Assembly (NCBI RefSeq): GCF_002007105.1 | Contig: NZ_MVBC01000003.1 | Span: 1 to 64,000 of the forward strand | DNA from: Hymenobacter sp. CRA2 | GTDB taxonomy: Bacteria > Bacteroidota > Bacteroidia > Cytophagales > Hymenobacteraceae | Direction: 5' to 3' | Length of the DNA: 64,000 nucleotides | Shown: one piece after another, positions 16,531 through 25,034 of the stretch | How the letters are laid out: each line of letters starts with the position of its first letter | How positions within the stretch are numbered: position 1 is the first letter of the stretch | Program-made: the position numbers and the translations under genes | Notes under the pieces: model-generated | The model's database searches: none | Told to the model about the DNA's origin: nothing | The model's input: the letters and a program-made list of their open reading frames with translations, nothing else

Positions 16531-17961
16531 ATGCAGCGGCGTACCATTGTCATTATCGGGGGCGGCGTGGCCGGCAGTATGCTGGCCGTGCAGCTGACGC
16601 GGCTCCCGGGTGGGCCGTGGCCGCTCGACGTGCTGCTGGTGGAAACGCGCCCGCACCTGGGGCCCGGCACCGCTTACAGCAACAACCGCCCGGAGTGGCT
16701 GCTGAACGTGCGTAGCGGGGGCATGAGCGCCTTTCCCGACGAGCCGGACCACTTTGTGGACTGGTTGCAGCAGCACGGCATCGACAACTGCCCCAATGGC
16801 TTCTGCCCGCGCCAAACCTACGGCCGCTACCTGAGCAGCCTCGTGGAAGACACGTTGGCCCAGCCGGCAGCCAACGGCGTGCGGGTGCAGTGGCTGAACA
16901 CGCGCGCCGTGGCCGCTGAGCCCGCCGCGCACGGCTGCGCCCTGCACGTAATTCTGGCCGACGGACGCCGCGTAGCAGCTGATACGGTGGTGCTGGCGCT
17001 GGGCAATTTTCCGCCGCCTATGCCCGTGCAGCCCGCCGACAGCTACCGGCAGCACCCACACTTCCACGCCAACCCGTGGGCGCCGGAAGCGCTAAGCAGC
17101 ATCAGGCCCGACGAATCGGTATTGCTGGTAGGCACCGGGCTCACGGCCCTCGATACGCTGGTGGCTCTGCACAAGCAACGGCACCGCGCGCCGATACTGG
17201 CGGTGTCGCGGCACGGCCACTGGCCCGCGCCCCACGCTTCCAAGCCCGTGGTGCCCTACCCCAACTATTACGCCGATAAGCTGGCCGGCCTGCGCACCGT
17301 AACCGAAGTACTACGGGCCGTGCGCCGCCAAGTAGCCTTGGGCGTAACGGAGGGCTTTGACTGGCGGGCCGTGCTGGACGCGCCGCGGCCGGATTTTGGC
17401 CGGATATGGGCGGCGTGGCCCCGCGAGGAGCAACAACGCTTTCTGCGGCACTTGGCCACCCGTTGGTCGACGCTACGGCACCGCAACCCGCCCGCCAACG
17501 CTGCTATTCTGACGGAGCTACTGGACTCGGGCCAGCTACAGGTGCACCACGGCTGCGTGCAGCAGATTGAGCCGCGCGGAGAGCAACTGGCCGTGGAGCT
17601 ACGCCACCGCACCCAGCACTCCTGGCTGGTGGCCGACCACGTGGTGCTCTGTACTGGGCCACTCATGGATTATCAGCACATCAACGACCCGCTGGTGACA
17701 AGCCTTCGCAATGGCGGCCTGCTGGTGCCCGACGCACTGCGCCTCGGCATCAGGACCAATGCGGCAGGAGCATTGCTGAACCAAGACGGGCAGGCTTCAG
17801 AGTGCCTGTACACGCTGGGCTCAGCGCTGCGTCCGCTGTGGTTCGAGTCGACGGCCGTACCTGAGCTGCGGCGCCAAGCTGCCGACCTGGCGGCTACGCT
17901 GGCTCAGCGCTTCACCAGCTCCAATGGGCAATTGCCCAGCGCGCTTCGGTTTGTATCGTAA
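16531..17961 (+). CDS. FAD/NAD(P)-binding oxidoreductase (NAD_binding_9-type)
   Basis: A 476-aa flavoprotein of a poorly characterised family. The N-terminal dinucleotide-binding site reads IVIIGGGVAGSML (about residues 5-17). A second NAD(P)-type site, VLLVGTGLTALDTLVAL, lies at about residues 195-211, and FCPRQTYGRYL fits the family. Substrate unknown; members are often annotated as hydroxyacylglutathione-linked or simply FAD/NAD(P)-binding. The start at ATG 16531 gives the expected short N-terminus. It stands alone after hldD with a 109-bp gap. Confidence 0.88.
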   Translation: MQRRTIVIIGGGVAGSMLAVQLTRLPGGPWPLDVLLVETRPHLGPGTAYSNNRPEWLLNVRSGGMSAFPDEPDHFVDWLQQHGIDNCPNGFCPRQTYGRYLSSLVEDTLAQPAANGVRVQWLNTRAVAAEPAAHGCALHVILADGRRVAADTVVLALGNFPPPMPVQPADSYRQHPHFHANPWAPEALSSIRPDESVLLVGTGLTALDTLVALHKQRHRAPILAVSRHGHWPAPHASKPVVPYPNYYADKLAGLRTVTEVLRAVRRQVALGVTEGFDWRAVLDAPRPDFGRIWAAWPREEQQRFLRHLATRWSTLRHRNPPANAAILTELLDSGQLQVHHGCVQQIEPRGEQLAVELRHRTQHSWLVADHVVLCTGPLMDYQHINDPLVTSLRNGGLLVPDALRLGIRTNAAGALLNQDGQASECLYTLGSALRPLWFESTAVPELRRQAADLAATLAQRFTSSNGQLPSALRFVS

Positions 17962-18087
17962 TGCTGCTGCTGGTCAGCGCGGCTTCGTAGGGGCTCGGCT
18001 TTAGCGAGCTGCAGCGTCAATTACCGTTTGGCAGGAATCGGGTGACGAGACGCATCTCAGAATAGGTCAGAAACACCGATAGGGCAC

Positions 18088-18114
18088 AAAAAAAGCGGCC
18101 CCGCAGGGCCGCTT
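18088..18114 (-). terminator. Terminator for the 88-aa protein gene
   Basis: On the minus strand, AAGCGGCCC pairs with GGGCCGCTT and is followed by TTTTTTTG. It lies 22 bases after the stop at 18137. Confidence 0.9.
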
Positions 18115-18136
18115 GATACATTCAGGTAGCGCGGAA

Positions 18137-18403
18137 TTAGGCCGCCAAGTCAGATTCGGAATAGAGCGGGCGTACCTGGGCTTCGGCAACCACTGCGGGC
18201 AGGGCTTCTACCTGCTCGGGTTCTTGGCTACGGCGCAGGGCGCGCATAAGCAGGTAGCGGTACTTCTCGGCGTCGGCCAGGGCTGTTTCCACGGCGCGCA
18301 GGGCGTCGTCGTACGTTACCACGGGCACCATTTCAGCTTCTTCACCCGTGGGATACGTCAGGTGAAAAACCGGCACATTGAGGTATTCAGCAGATGTCTT
18401 CAT
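18137..18403 (-). CDS. Small hypothetical protein
   Basis: An 88-aa acidic cytoplasmic protein of unknown function. No signal peptide or membrane segment is visible. The sequence is predicted to be mostly helical in its middle part (DDALRAVETALADAEKYRYL). It is a single-gene unit with a strong terminator. ATG 18403 is chosen because the 12 residues before it in the open frame lack a further convincing start. I do not recognise a family. Confidence 0.6.
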   Translation of the reverse strand: MKTSAEYLNVPVFHLTYPTGEEAEMVPVVTYDDALRAVETALADAEKYRYLLMRALRRSQEPEQVEALPAVVAEAQVRPLYSESDLAA

Positions 18404-18519
18404 ATGGGCTAAAAGTCTGTTGTTCAGCGTCAGTATCAAAACACAAAACCTGCCTGTCGCATTCCAAACAGACGCTTTTAACCAGCAAATTTTAGCCCTG
18501 AATCACAGTACGTTACAAA

Positions 18520-19521
18520 CTATTTTATCGACAGCACCAGCTTGCCGAACTGCTGCCCCTCGGCCATGCGGCGCAGGGCTTCTTCGCCCTCGGCCAGCGC
18601 GAATACGGCATCGATTACGGGCACGATGCGGGCTTCTTCGATCAGGGCCAGCAGGCCGGCAAAATCCTCCTCGGTGCCCATGGTGGAGCCCAGCAGATCC
18701 AGCTGCTTCCAGAAAATATGGCGCGGCGGCACGTTGGTCATGGTGCCGATAGTGCCACCGTAGAATACCACGCGGCCGCCCGGCGCGGCAGCTTCCACCA
18801 GCTGCGCTACGCCCGGCCCGGCGGCGCTATCCACGATGAGGTCGAATTGTCCGCCGGCCTGCTTTACCAGCTCTTTACCCCAGTTTTCCTGCCGGTAGTT
18901 GATGCCACCGCGCGCGCCTAGAGCCTGCGCACGTTCGATTTTGTCGGCGGAGCCGGAAGTTACCCAGACTTCGGCACCGCGGGCTACGGCCAGTTGCAGC
19001 GCCAACAGGGCTACGCCGCCACCGATGCCGGTGATAAGCACCCGCTCGCCCGCCTGCAGCCGGCCCCGCGTAAACAGCGCGCGGTAAGCCGTAGCACCGC
19101 CTAAGGGCAGCGCTGCCGCCTGCTCTGCCGACAGGTGCGCCGGGCGCGGGTGCGCGTAGCGGGCGGGCACGCTCACGTACTCGGCGAAAGTGCCGTCCTG
19201 CGGCAAGCCCAGGATTTTGAACTCGCGGCTTTGCGCCTTCGGGTTGTCGCCCCAATTATGGCCGGGGTTGATGATGACGGCCTGCCCGCGCAAAGTCTCG
19301 TCTGTACCCTCCCCTAGTTCGGCCACGGTGCCGGCCCCATCGGAGCCAAGGATAATGGGGAAGCGCAGCCCGGCGTACTGGCCCTTCTGAATCCAGACGT
19401 CGCGGTGGTTGAGGGCGGCGGCTTCCAAGCGTACCAGTACTTCGCCCGGCTGGGGCTGGGGCGTAGGCACTTCGCGCAGTTGCACGGGCTGGCCGATGCC
19501 GTCGAGAACAAGAGCTTTCAT
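18520..19521 (-). CDS. Zinc-binding dehydrogenase / quinone oxidoreductase (MDR family)
   Basis: A 333-aa medium-chain dehydrogenase. Visible motifs are ALNHRDVWIQKGQY (catalytic-domain start, about 46-59), SDGAGTV (69-75), the second proton/NADP segment GGATAYRALF, and the nucleotide-binding GIGGGVALLALQLA at about residues 155-168. It lacks the structural-zinc cysteine cluster, so it is closer to the zinc-independent quinone oxidoreductases. It is divergent to a MarR regulator with a symmetric operator between them, which suggests substrate-induced expression against quinones or related electrophiles. The substrate is not determined. Confidence 0.9.
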   Translation of the reverse strand: MKALVLDGIGQPVQLREVPTPQPQPGEVLVRLEAAALNHRDVWIQKGQYAGLRFPIILGSDGAGTVAELGEGTDETLRGQAVIINPGHNWGDNPKAQSREFKILGLPQDGTFAEYVSVPARYAHPRPAHLSAEQAAALPLGGATAYRALFTRGRLQAGERVLITGIGGGVALLALQLAVARGAEVWVTSGSADKIERAQALGARGGINYRQENWGKELVKQAGGQFDLIVDSAAGPGVAQLVEAAAPGGRVVFYGGTIGTMTNVPPRHIFWKQLDLLGSTMGTEEDFAGLLALIEEARIVPVIDAVFALAEGEEALRRMAEGQQFGKLVLSIK

Positions 19522-19570
19522 AAGAGAGTAAAAAGGCCAGTGCAGCTGGCCCAAGCGGTTTTAGCTGGTA

Positions 19571-19614
19571 GTAAACGAGGTTACGGTAAACCTGTTTACA
19601 GGAGAAACGTTTAC
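19571..19614. promoter_or_regulatory. Symmetric four-half-site operator between a MarR regulator and an oxidoreductase
   Basis: Four half-sites are arranged with exact mirror symmetry: GTAAAC (19571-19576), nine bases, GTAAAC-CT-GTTTAC (19586-19599), nine bases, GTTTAC (19609-19614). It lies between the divergent starts at 19521 and 19667. Its position and symmetry fit a dimer-of-dimers binding site for the adjacent MarR protein, which would control both genes. Confidence 0.75.
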
Positions 19615-19666
19615 AACAAAGCCCGAACGCCAAATCTTCTTGGCGCCGAAACCTACTGAAATTCCC

Positions 19667-20152
19667 ATGGCGCTTCCACTCGATCCACTATTCACCTTCG
19701 AAGGTCCGGATGCCAATCCGGGCTTCCTGCTCGCCCAGGCTACGGCGCATTGGCAACGTAGCCTGGCGCAAGTACTGGAGCCGATGAATCTGTCGCCCAG
19801 CCAGTTTCTGCTGCTGGCTACCGTGCAGCGGCTCGGTCAGCAGCCGCAGCCCGTCACGCAGGCGGCCGTGGCTCAGCACGCCCACTACGACAAAATGACC
19901 ACGAGCAAAATTGTGCGGGCCCTGGAGGAAAAAGGCTTTCTGCAGCGCCCAGCCAATGAGCAGGACGCCCGGGCCCGCAGCCTGATCCTGACGCCCGCTG
20001 GCCTGAAAACCGTGGTGCGGGCCGCCTGGGCGCTGGAAGAATTCGACCAGCAGTTCTTCGGCAAAGAAGCTACCTCACTGGTGCAAACTATGCGGGGCTT
20101 GCTGCCTTCCCAGGGCGACACCGATGCGCCTGCTGCTGCAACGGCTGCCTAA
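19667..20152 (+). CDS. MarR-family transcriptional regulator
   Basis: A 161-aa winged-helix repressor. The recognition region is TQAAVAQHAHYDKMTTSKIVRALEEKGFLQR (wHTH at about residues 63-95), followed by the wing EQDARARSLILTPAGL, which contains the family DxRxxxxxLT motif in the form DARARSLILT. The start at ATG 19667 is chosen over an earlier one because it begins the conserved part and leaves the operator outside the gene. It is divergent to the oxidoreductase. A likely role is repression of both itself and the oxidoreductase until an inducer binds. Confidence 0.92.
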   Translation: MALPLDPLFTFEGPDANPGFLLAQATAHWQRSLAQVLEPMNLSPSQFLLLATVQRLGQQPQPVTQAAVAQHAHYDKMTTSKIVRALEEKGFLQRPANEQDARARSLILTPAGLKTVVRAAWALEEFDQQFFGKEATSLVQTMRGLLPSQGDTDAPAAATAA

Positions 20153-20170
20153 AGCCAGTTCCTGCTTAGC

Positions 20171-20243
20171 CCAAACGCGCCGCTGCCGCCGCGCCCCGAA
20201 CCTACTGATCAAGCTCGGGGCGCGGCGGCAGCGGCGCGTTTGG
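20171..20243. terminator. 29-bp perfect inverted repeat between convergent genes
   Basis: A 29-bp perfect stem (20171-20199 with 20215-20243) and a 15-nt loop lie exactly between the convergent MarR gene (stop 20152) and the DCC-family gene (stop 20248). It probably terminates or blocks read-through from both sides, although neither side has a T tract. Confidence 0.7.
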
Positions 20244-20247
20244 CGGG

Positions 20248-20658
20248 TTAGACCGCCAGGAAGCGGGCTTTGAGCTCGGGGGTGGGCAGCCAGCATTCAT
20301 CTTGCTTCCCAAACCAGCGGTAACGGTTGCGGGCCACGAAGCGGTACGCGGCGTCGCGCAGGACGCGGGGCAGCACTAGGCCAGCTGCCAACAGAGGCCA
20401 GCCCCCGCCTAGGTGCCGCAGAATGCGCAGCACGGCCGTGGAATGGGTGTAAGCCCGCCCGTTTTCGATGAGCACCACGGAATCGGGGTCGTTGGGGTCG
20501 GGGTTGATGCCGGCGGGCATAAGCCGCTGCCCGGCGGCCGACTGCAGGGAAGCGAACTGGAACCGGCCTTGTGGGTCGCGGCTGATAACGAACTGCACCA
20601 GCCCGTGGCAGAGGTTGCAGACGCCGTCGAAGAGAATCACGGAGGAATTGGGAAGCAT
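20248..20658 (-). CDS. DCC-family thiol-disulfide oxidoreductase (DUF393)
   Basis: A 136-aa protein with the family signature FDGVCNLCHG at about residues 10-19, including the CxxC pair typical of the DCC family (YuxK-like). A further motif is SVVLIENGRAYTHSTAVLRIL. The function is probably redox exchange with an unknown partner. The start at ATG 20658 places the motif at the usual position; the open frame continues further upstream but lacks family similarity there. It is convergent with MarR. Confidence 0.88.
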   Translation of the reverse strand: MLPNSSVILFDGVCNLCHGLVQFVISRDPQGRFQFASLQSAAGQRLMPAGINPDPNDPDSVVLIENGRAYTHSTAVLRILRHLGGGWPLLAAGLVLPRVLRDAAYRFVARNRYRWFGKQDECWLPTPELKARFLAV

Positions 20659-20893
20659 AGCAGCGCGAGAACCAGAGCGGCCCGGGTGAGCAATACGCAA
20701 CCGCTGCGGCGCGGTTTGGTTGAGGCCGCTTACGCTATGCACACCGACAGTGAGCGTATTTGAGGCCTTAAAGTTTGCAAAAAGCGTGCACAAAAAATTC
20801 CAGTTAAAATTCATCTAGGCCTCATAAAACGGCGTATAAGCCTCCTGAACAGCGCGCCGCAACGCACTAATAATCAAACGACACCACCACGAT

Positions 20894-21268
20894 ATGAACC
20901 GTACACGCATGATCTGCATGTCGGGCGCATTCAGCGCGCTGCTAGCCCTGGGTGCCTGCGGCAACGACAGCAATTCCAACGCTGGCTCGGGCACGGGCGC
21001 CGATGCTTCCGGCACGGAAGCCGGCACTTCAACTGACATGAACACTACCGATCCGGCCTCGACGGGCATGGAGCAAAGCGGCAGCGGCGCCTCCAGCACC
21101 ACCAGCGGGGGCGGCGTGGGCAGCACGGGCGGCACTACTGGCGGCTCGACGGGCTCCGGGGCCACTACCAATGAAGCCACTACCGGTGCCTCCACGGGCA
21201 GCGGGATGAATACGGGCTCGGGCGGCGTAACCGGCGGCGGCTCGACCACCAGCGGCAGCACTACTTAA
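20894..21268 (+). CDS. Gly/Ser/Thr-rich lipoprotein
   Basis: A 124-aa lipoprotein. The signal peptide ends in LLALGACG with the lipobox cysteine at about residue 23. The whole mature part is low-complexity Gly, Ser, Thr and Ala with scattered Asn/Asp, without aromatic residues, so it is probably disordered and surface-attached. It is the first of four such genes between 20894 and 27375. It is a single-gene unit ending in a terminator at 21321-21354. Function is unknown; a glycosylated stalk or surface coat is possible. Confidence 0.75.
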   Translation: MNRTRMICMSGAFSALLALGACGNDSNSNAGSGTGADASGTEAGTSTDMNTTDPASTGMEQSGSGASSTTSGGGVGSTGGTTGGSTGSGATTNEATTGASTGSGMNTGSGGVTGGGSTTSGSTT

Positions 21269-21320
21269 CCAGTTAGCTTATCTGCTTTTACTGCAACTAC
21301 TTTTTGGAAAGAGGAGGGAG

Positions 21321-21354
21321 AAAAAGGACGTCACGCTGTGGCTGTCCTTTTTTT
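21321..21354 (+). terminator. Terminator after the first Gly/Ser/Thr-rich lipoprotein
   Basis: AAAAAGGAC pairs with GTCCTTTTTTT around an inner CAC/GTG stem, giving an A-tract/T-tract hairpin about 55 bases after the stop. Confidence 0.75.
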
Positions 21355-21505
21355 CTTTTCGGTCCACTGGCTCGCTAGCTCAACCATCACCTTTCTGCCG
21401 ATTTGTCGTAAGCCTTTGCGGGCTGCCTGCGCAGTGACTTTGGCCGCGGCGCTGCAGCTCAACTCCACCCGCTCTTGTCTTACCAACCCTCTCACCTAAA
21501 CTGCT

Positions 21506-22183
21506 ATGAAAAAGTCTGCTGCTTCCCCCCTAACGCTGCTTTCGGCAGCCGTGCTGAGCTCCTTGCTGGCGCTGGTGGCCTGCAACCGTGAAGCCACCTC
21601 CGGCGCCACTTCGGCCGGCTCGACCACCACGGGCACTACTTCCTCAGACTACAACAGCGGTAGCGGCTCGATGACACCCGCTACCACTTCGGGCACCACC
21701 ACCGGCACTACTGCTGGCACCACCTCCGGTACTACTTCGGGCACAACAACCATGGGCGGCACGGATATGACCACCACGGGCTCGACCACTTCCATGTCGA
21801 CTTCGGGCTCCACTACGATGAGCACCAGCGGTACTACCACTATGGGTACAACCACCGGCACGACCACGACAGGTACCACATCGGGCTCGACGACTATGGG
21901 CACGACCGGCTCGACTACGATGGGCACTACCAGCGGTACCACTTCCGGTACAACGATGGGTAGCACCACGGGTACCACCAGTGGCACTACCTCGGGTACG
22001 ACCAGCGGCAGTACTTCTGGCTCGACTACCAGTAGCACCACCAGCGGCTCGCGGAGCACCACGAGCGGCAGCACTACCCGCGGCACCACGTCGGGCTCTA
22101 CCACCCGGGGCACGAGCACGCGGGGTAGCTCTACTTCCGGCTCCACCACCAGCAGCACGACTCGCGGTACCACCACGCGCTAA
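21506..22183 (+). CDS. Thr/Ser/Gly-repeat lipoprotein
   Basis: A 225-aa lipoprotein. The signal peptide ends in LLALVACN with the lipobox cysteine at about residue 26. From about residue 30 to the end the protein is an irregular repeat of TSGT, TTGT and MGTT-type units; the last quarter adds Arg (TTRGTTSGS). Threonine codons ACT, ACC, ACA and ACG alternate freely. The protein is likely disordered and heavily O-glycosylatable. It is followed after 12 bases by the HTTM gene, with no terminator seen between them. Confidence 0.75.
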   Translation: MKKSAASPLTLLSAAVLSSLLALVACNREATSGATSAGSTTTGTTSSDYNSGSGSMTPATTSGTTTGTTAGTTSGTTSGTTTMGGTDMTTTGSTTSMSTSGSTTMSTSGTTTMGTTTGTTTTGTTSGSTTMGTTGSTTMGTTSGTTSGTTMGSTTGTTSGTTSGTTSGSTSGSTTSSTTSGSRSTTSGSTTRGTTSGSTTRGTSTRGSSTSGSTTSSTTRGTTTR

Positions 22184-22195
22184 TTCTTACTCACT

Positions 22196-23824
22196 TTGCA
22201 GACCTCGGCCGAATTGCTAGACCGGGCGCAAGGGCAACTTCCCGACGCGGAGGTTGCCCTTTCTGCGCCTCCGCCCTCGCCCCTCCCTCCTTCGTCGCAG
22301 CCCGCGGCGCTGCCGCGCTGGCTGGCCGTGCTGCGCCGCCCCTTCGTGGTAGATGTGCGGGCCCTGGCGCTGATGCGCATGGCCGTGGCCGCGGTGCTGC
22401 TGCTCGATCTGGGCATTCGAAGCACCGATCTGGAGGCGCACTACACCAACCTGGGCGTGCTGCCGCTGTACGTGCTCTTCGAGCGCGCCTGGAATCCCTA
22501 CGAGTTTTCGCTACACACCATGAGCGGGCTCTGGCAGGTGCAGGCCCTGCTGTTCCTGACGGCGGCGGCCGTGGCCGTAGGTCTGCTGCTGGGCTGGCGC
22601 ACCCGGCTGATGACGGTGCTATCGTGGGTGCTGCTCGTATCGCTGCAAAACCGCAACCCCATGATTGCGCAGGGCGGTGACGATTTGCTGCGCATGCTGC
22701 TGTTCTGGGGGATATTTCTACCCTGGGGCCGCGTGTGGTCGAAGGACGCGCAGGGACGGCCCTCGCCCGAACACTACAGCTACTTCAGTGCTGCTACGGT
22801 GGCCTACGTGGTGCAGATTGCCTTGGTATACGTGTGCACAGCCTTTCTGAAAAGCGGCCCGGAGTGGCGCTCCGAGGGCACGGCGCTCTACTACGCCCTC
22901 AGCCTCGATCAGGTACTGATGCCCGGCGGCCGGCTGCTGTACCCGCACTACGATTTGATGAAGGCCCTGACGCACCTCACCTGGTACATGGAGCTGCTGC
23001 TGCCGGTGCTGCTGATTATCCCGGTGGCCACGCCGTTCTGGCGCGTCGTATTCGTCGTCACTATCTGGGGCTTTCACCTGGGCATCAGCCTGACGCTGTT
23101 TGTGGGGCTGTTCTTCCTCATCAGCTTTGCCTCGGTGATGGGCCTGCTGCCGACGCCGGCCATGAACTGGCTGGAGCGGAAGTTAGGTCCGCCGGTGCAG
23201 CGCTGCGCGGGTTACCTGGGCAATTGGCGGCAACGCCTGCCGCCCTGGCAGCTGCCCTGGCAGGTACAGGTGCAAGCTGATTGGCAGCCACATGTGCGCA
23301 CCCATCGTCACTTTCGGCTGCTGCCCGCCCTGCGCGACACTGTGTTGTACGTGGTGCTGGCCTACACCGTCTGGTGGAATTTCGACGGCATCCTGAAGCC
23401 CGACTACACCATGCGCGAACCGCTGCGCTGGTTTGGCTACCTGTTTCGCACCGATCAGCACTGGGGCATGTTTGCGCCCACCGTGTTCAAGGACGACGGC
23501 TGGTACATCATGGAGGGCCGCACCAAGGACGGCCGCGTACTCGACCTGAACCGCGGAGGCCAACCGGTGACGTACGCCAAGCCGTATGCCGTGGTAGACC
23601 TGCACAAGAACGACCGGTGGCGCAAGTACTCCGAAAACTACCTTTTCGTCGACAATAGCTGGATGCGTGCGTATTACTGCAACTACCTGCTGCGCGTCTG
23701 GCACGAAAACCCCAACAACCCGCCCTTGCAACAGCTCGACGTGATATACATGAAAGAGGTGTCCTTGCCCAAGTACAAGGTGCAGGGCCCCACCCGCGAG
23801 GTGCTGTGCAGCTGCCAGCCCTAG
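22196..23824 (+). CDS. HTTM-domain membrane protein (vitamin K-dependent carboxylase-like)
   Basis: A protein of up to 542 aa with the HTTM (horizontally transferred transmembrane) domain shared with vertebrate gamma-glutamyl carboxylase. The domain begins at RRPFVVDVRALALMRMA (about 44-60), continues with DLEAHYTNLGVLPLYVLFER, and has at least six hydrophobic segments before about residue 320 and one near 390. The C-terminal soluble part contains GMFAPTVFKDDGWYIMEG. The start is uncertain: TTG 22196 is the only upstream start that keeps the whole domain, 12 bases after the preceding lipoprotein. Function in bacteria is mostly unknown. Confidence 0.85.
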   Translation: MQTSAELLDRAQGQLPDAEVALSAPPPSPLPPSSQPAALPRWLAVLRRPFVVDVRALALMRMAVAAVLLLDLGIRSTDLEAHYTNLGVLPLYVLFERAWNPYEFSLHTMSGLWQVQALLFLTAAAVAVGLLLGWRTRLMTVLSWVLLVSLQNRNPMIAQGGDDLLRMLLFWGIFLPWGRVWSKDAQGRPSPEHYSYFSAATVAYVVQIALVYVCTAFLKSGPEWRSEGTALYYALSLDQVLMPGGRLLYPHYDLMKALTHLTWYMELLLPVLLIIPVATPFWRVVFVVTIWGFHLGISLTLFVGLFFLISFASVMGLLPTPAMNWLERKLGPPVQRCAGYLGNWRQRLPPWQLPWQVQVQADWQPHVRTHRHFRLLPALRDTVLYVVLAYTVWWNFDGILKPDYTMREPLRWFGYLFRTDQHWGMFAPTVFKDDGWYIMEGRTKDGRVLDLNRGGQPVTYAKPYAVVDLHKNDRWRKYSENYLFVDNSWMRAYYCNYLLRVWHENPNNPPLQQLDVIYMKEVSLPKYKVQGPTREVLCSCQP

Positions 23825-23863
23825 CGCACCCTTCCCCGACGACTCCTTATTCCATTCCCTGCC

Positions 23864-24958
23864 ATGCCAGAAGACCACCTGAACCACCTGAAAGCGCGCC
23901 CCAACCGCGCCACCACACCCGATCTGCAGTTTGTAGCCCCCGGCGTGTGGGCCCTGCGCAACGTGTTCGTCAACCTGTTCTTTGTGCGCCAGAGCCCCAA
24001 CGCCGGTCCCTGGGTACTCGTGGATGCGGGCCTGCCTGGCGCCGCTGCCAAGATTCGGCACGCCGCCGAAACGCTGTTTGGCAACGGCGCCCGCCCGGCC
24101 GCCATCATCATGACGCACGGCCACTTCGACCACGCCGGGGCCCTCGAAACGCTGGCGGAGCACTGGGACGTGCCCGTGTATGCGCACCGCCTGGAAATGC
24201 CCTACCTCACCGGCCTCTCCAGCTACCCCCCACCCGACCCCACCGTGGGCGGCGGGGCCATGGCCTGGATGTCGGGGCTGTACCCCAAGCACCCCTACCA
24301 GGTGGGCCCGCGCGCCCACGAGCTGCCCGAAGACGGCTCGGTGCCGGAGCTGCCGGAGTGGCGCTGGGTGCACACGCCCGGCCACACGCCCGGCCACGTA
24401 TCGTTCTTCCGTGAAAGCGACCGGGTGCTGATTGCCGGCGACGCCTTCGTGACGACCAAACAGGAATCGGCCATGGCCGTGTGGGAGCAGCGCCAGGAGG
24501 TACACGGCCCGCCCAAGTACTTCACCTGCGACTGGCGCGCCGCCCGCGAATCGGTGGAGAAACTGGCGCTGCTGCGCCCCGCAGTAGCCGCTACCGGCCA
24601 CGGCATTCCGATGCGCGGAGCCGCGCTGCACCAGGAGCTGGAAGAGCTGGCTCAGCACTTCGAAGAATTGGCCGTGCCGGCGCAAGGCCGCTACGTGGAT
24701 CAGCCCGCCTTGGCCGATGAGCTAGGGGTGGTATCGGTGCCGCCGCCCGCGAGCAACCCGCGCACGCCCTGGATCATCGGGGGCCTTGCCGCCACGGCGG
24801 GCATTGGCCTGGGCATTTGGTTGCGCCAGCGTCGCCAAGGCCGCAACAAGCACGTGCAACGCTCCCGCCGCAACCGCCAGCACCACCTGGATGTGCCGGC
24901 CAACAGCTACCCCACCGTAGACCCGTTTACGCCTATCGATGAAGAAGCCGGCTATTAG
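23864..24958 (+). CDS. MBL-fold metallo-hydrolase with C-terminal membrane anchor
   Basis: A 364-aa metallo-beta-lactamase-fold hydrolase. The metal-binding motif HGHFDHAG is at about residues 85-92, and a second histidine motif HTPGHTPGH at about 170-178. The N-terminal part lacks a signal peptide. Near the C-terminus a single hydrophobic helix (GGLAATAGIGLGIWL, about 305-320) is followed by a strongly basic tail RQRRQGRNKHVQRSRRNRQ, so the protein may be tail-anchored. The substrate is unknown. It starts 39 bases after HTTM and is probably co-transcribed with it. A strong terminator follows. Confidence 0.9.
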   Translation: MPEDHLNHLKARPNRATTPDLQFVAPGVWALRNVFVNLFFVRQSPNAGPWVLVDAGLPGAAAKIRHAAETLFGNGARPAAIIMTHGHFDHAGALETLAEHWDVPVYAHRLEMPYLTGLSSYPPPDPTVGGGAMAWMSGLYPKHPYQVGPRAHELPEDGSVPELPEWRWVHTPGHTPGHVSFFRESDRVLIAGDAFVTTKQESAMAVWEQRQEVHGPPKYFTCDWRAARESVEKLALLRPAVAATGHGIPMRGAALHQELEELAQHFEELAVPAQGRYVDQPALADELGVVSVPPPASNPRTPWIIGGLAATAGIGLGIWLRQRRQGRNKHVQRSRRNRQHHLDVPANSYPTVDPFTPIDEEAGY

Positions 24959-24977
24959 TCGTTTCTCTCCAGCCAAT

Positions 24978-25015
24978 AACGCGGCCCCGCCTGGACTTGC
25001 CAAGCGGGGCCGCGT
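24978..25015. terminator. Bidirectional terminator between convergent genes
   Basis: A 13-bp perfect stem AACGCGGCCCCGC/GCGGGGCCGCGTT, 12-nt loop. It lies between the MBL gene (stop 24958) and the minus-strand ATP-pyrophosphatase gene (stop 25035). Confidence 0.85.
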
Positions 25016-25034
25016 TGCTTAGCCGTGGTGGCAT

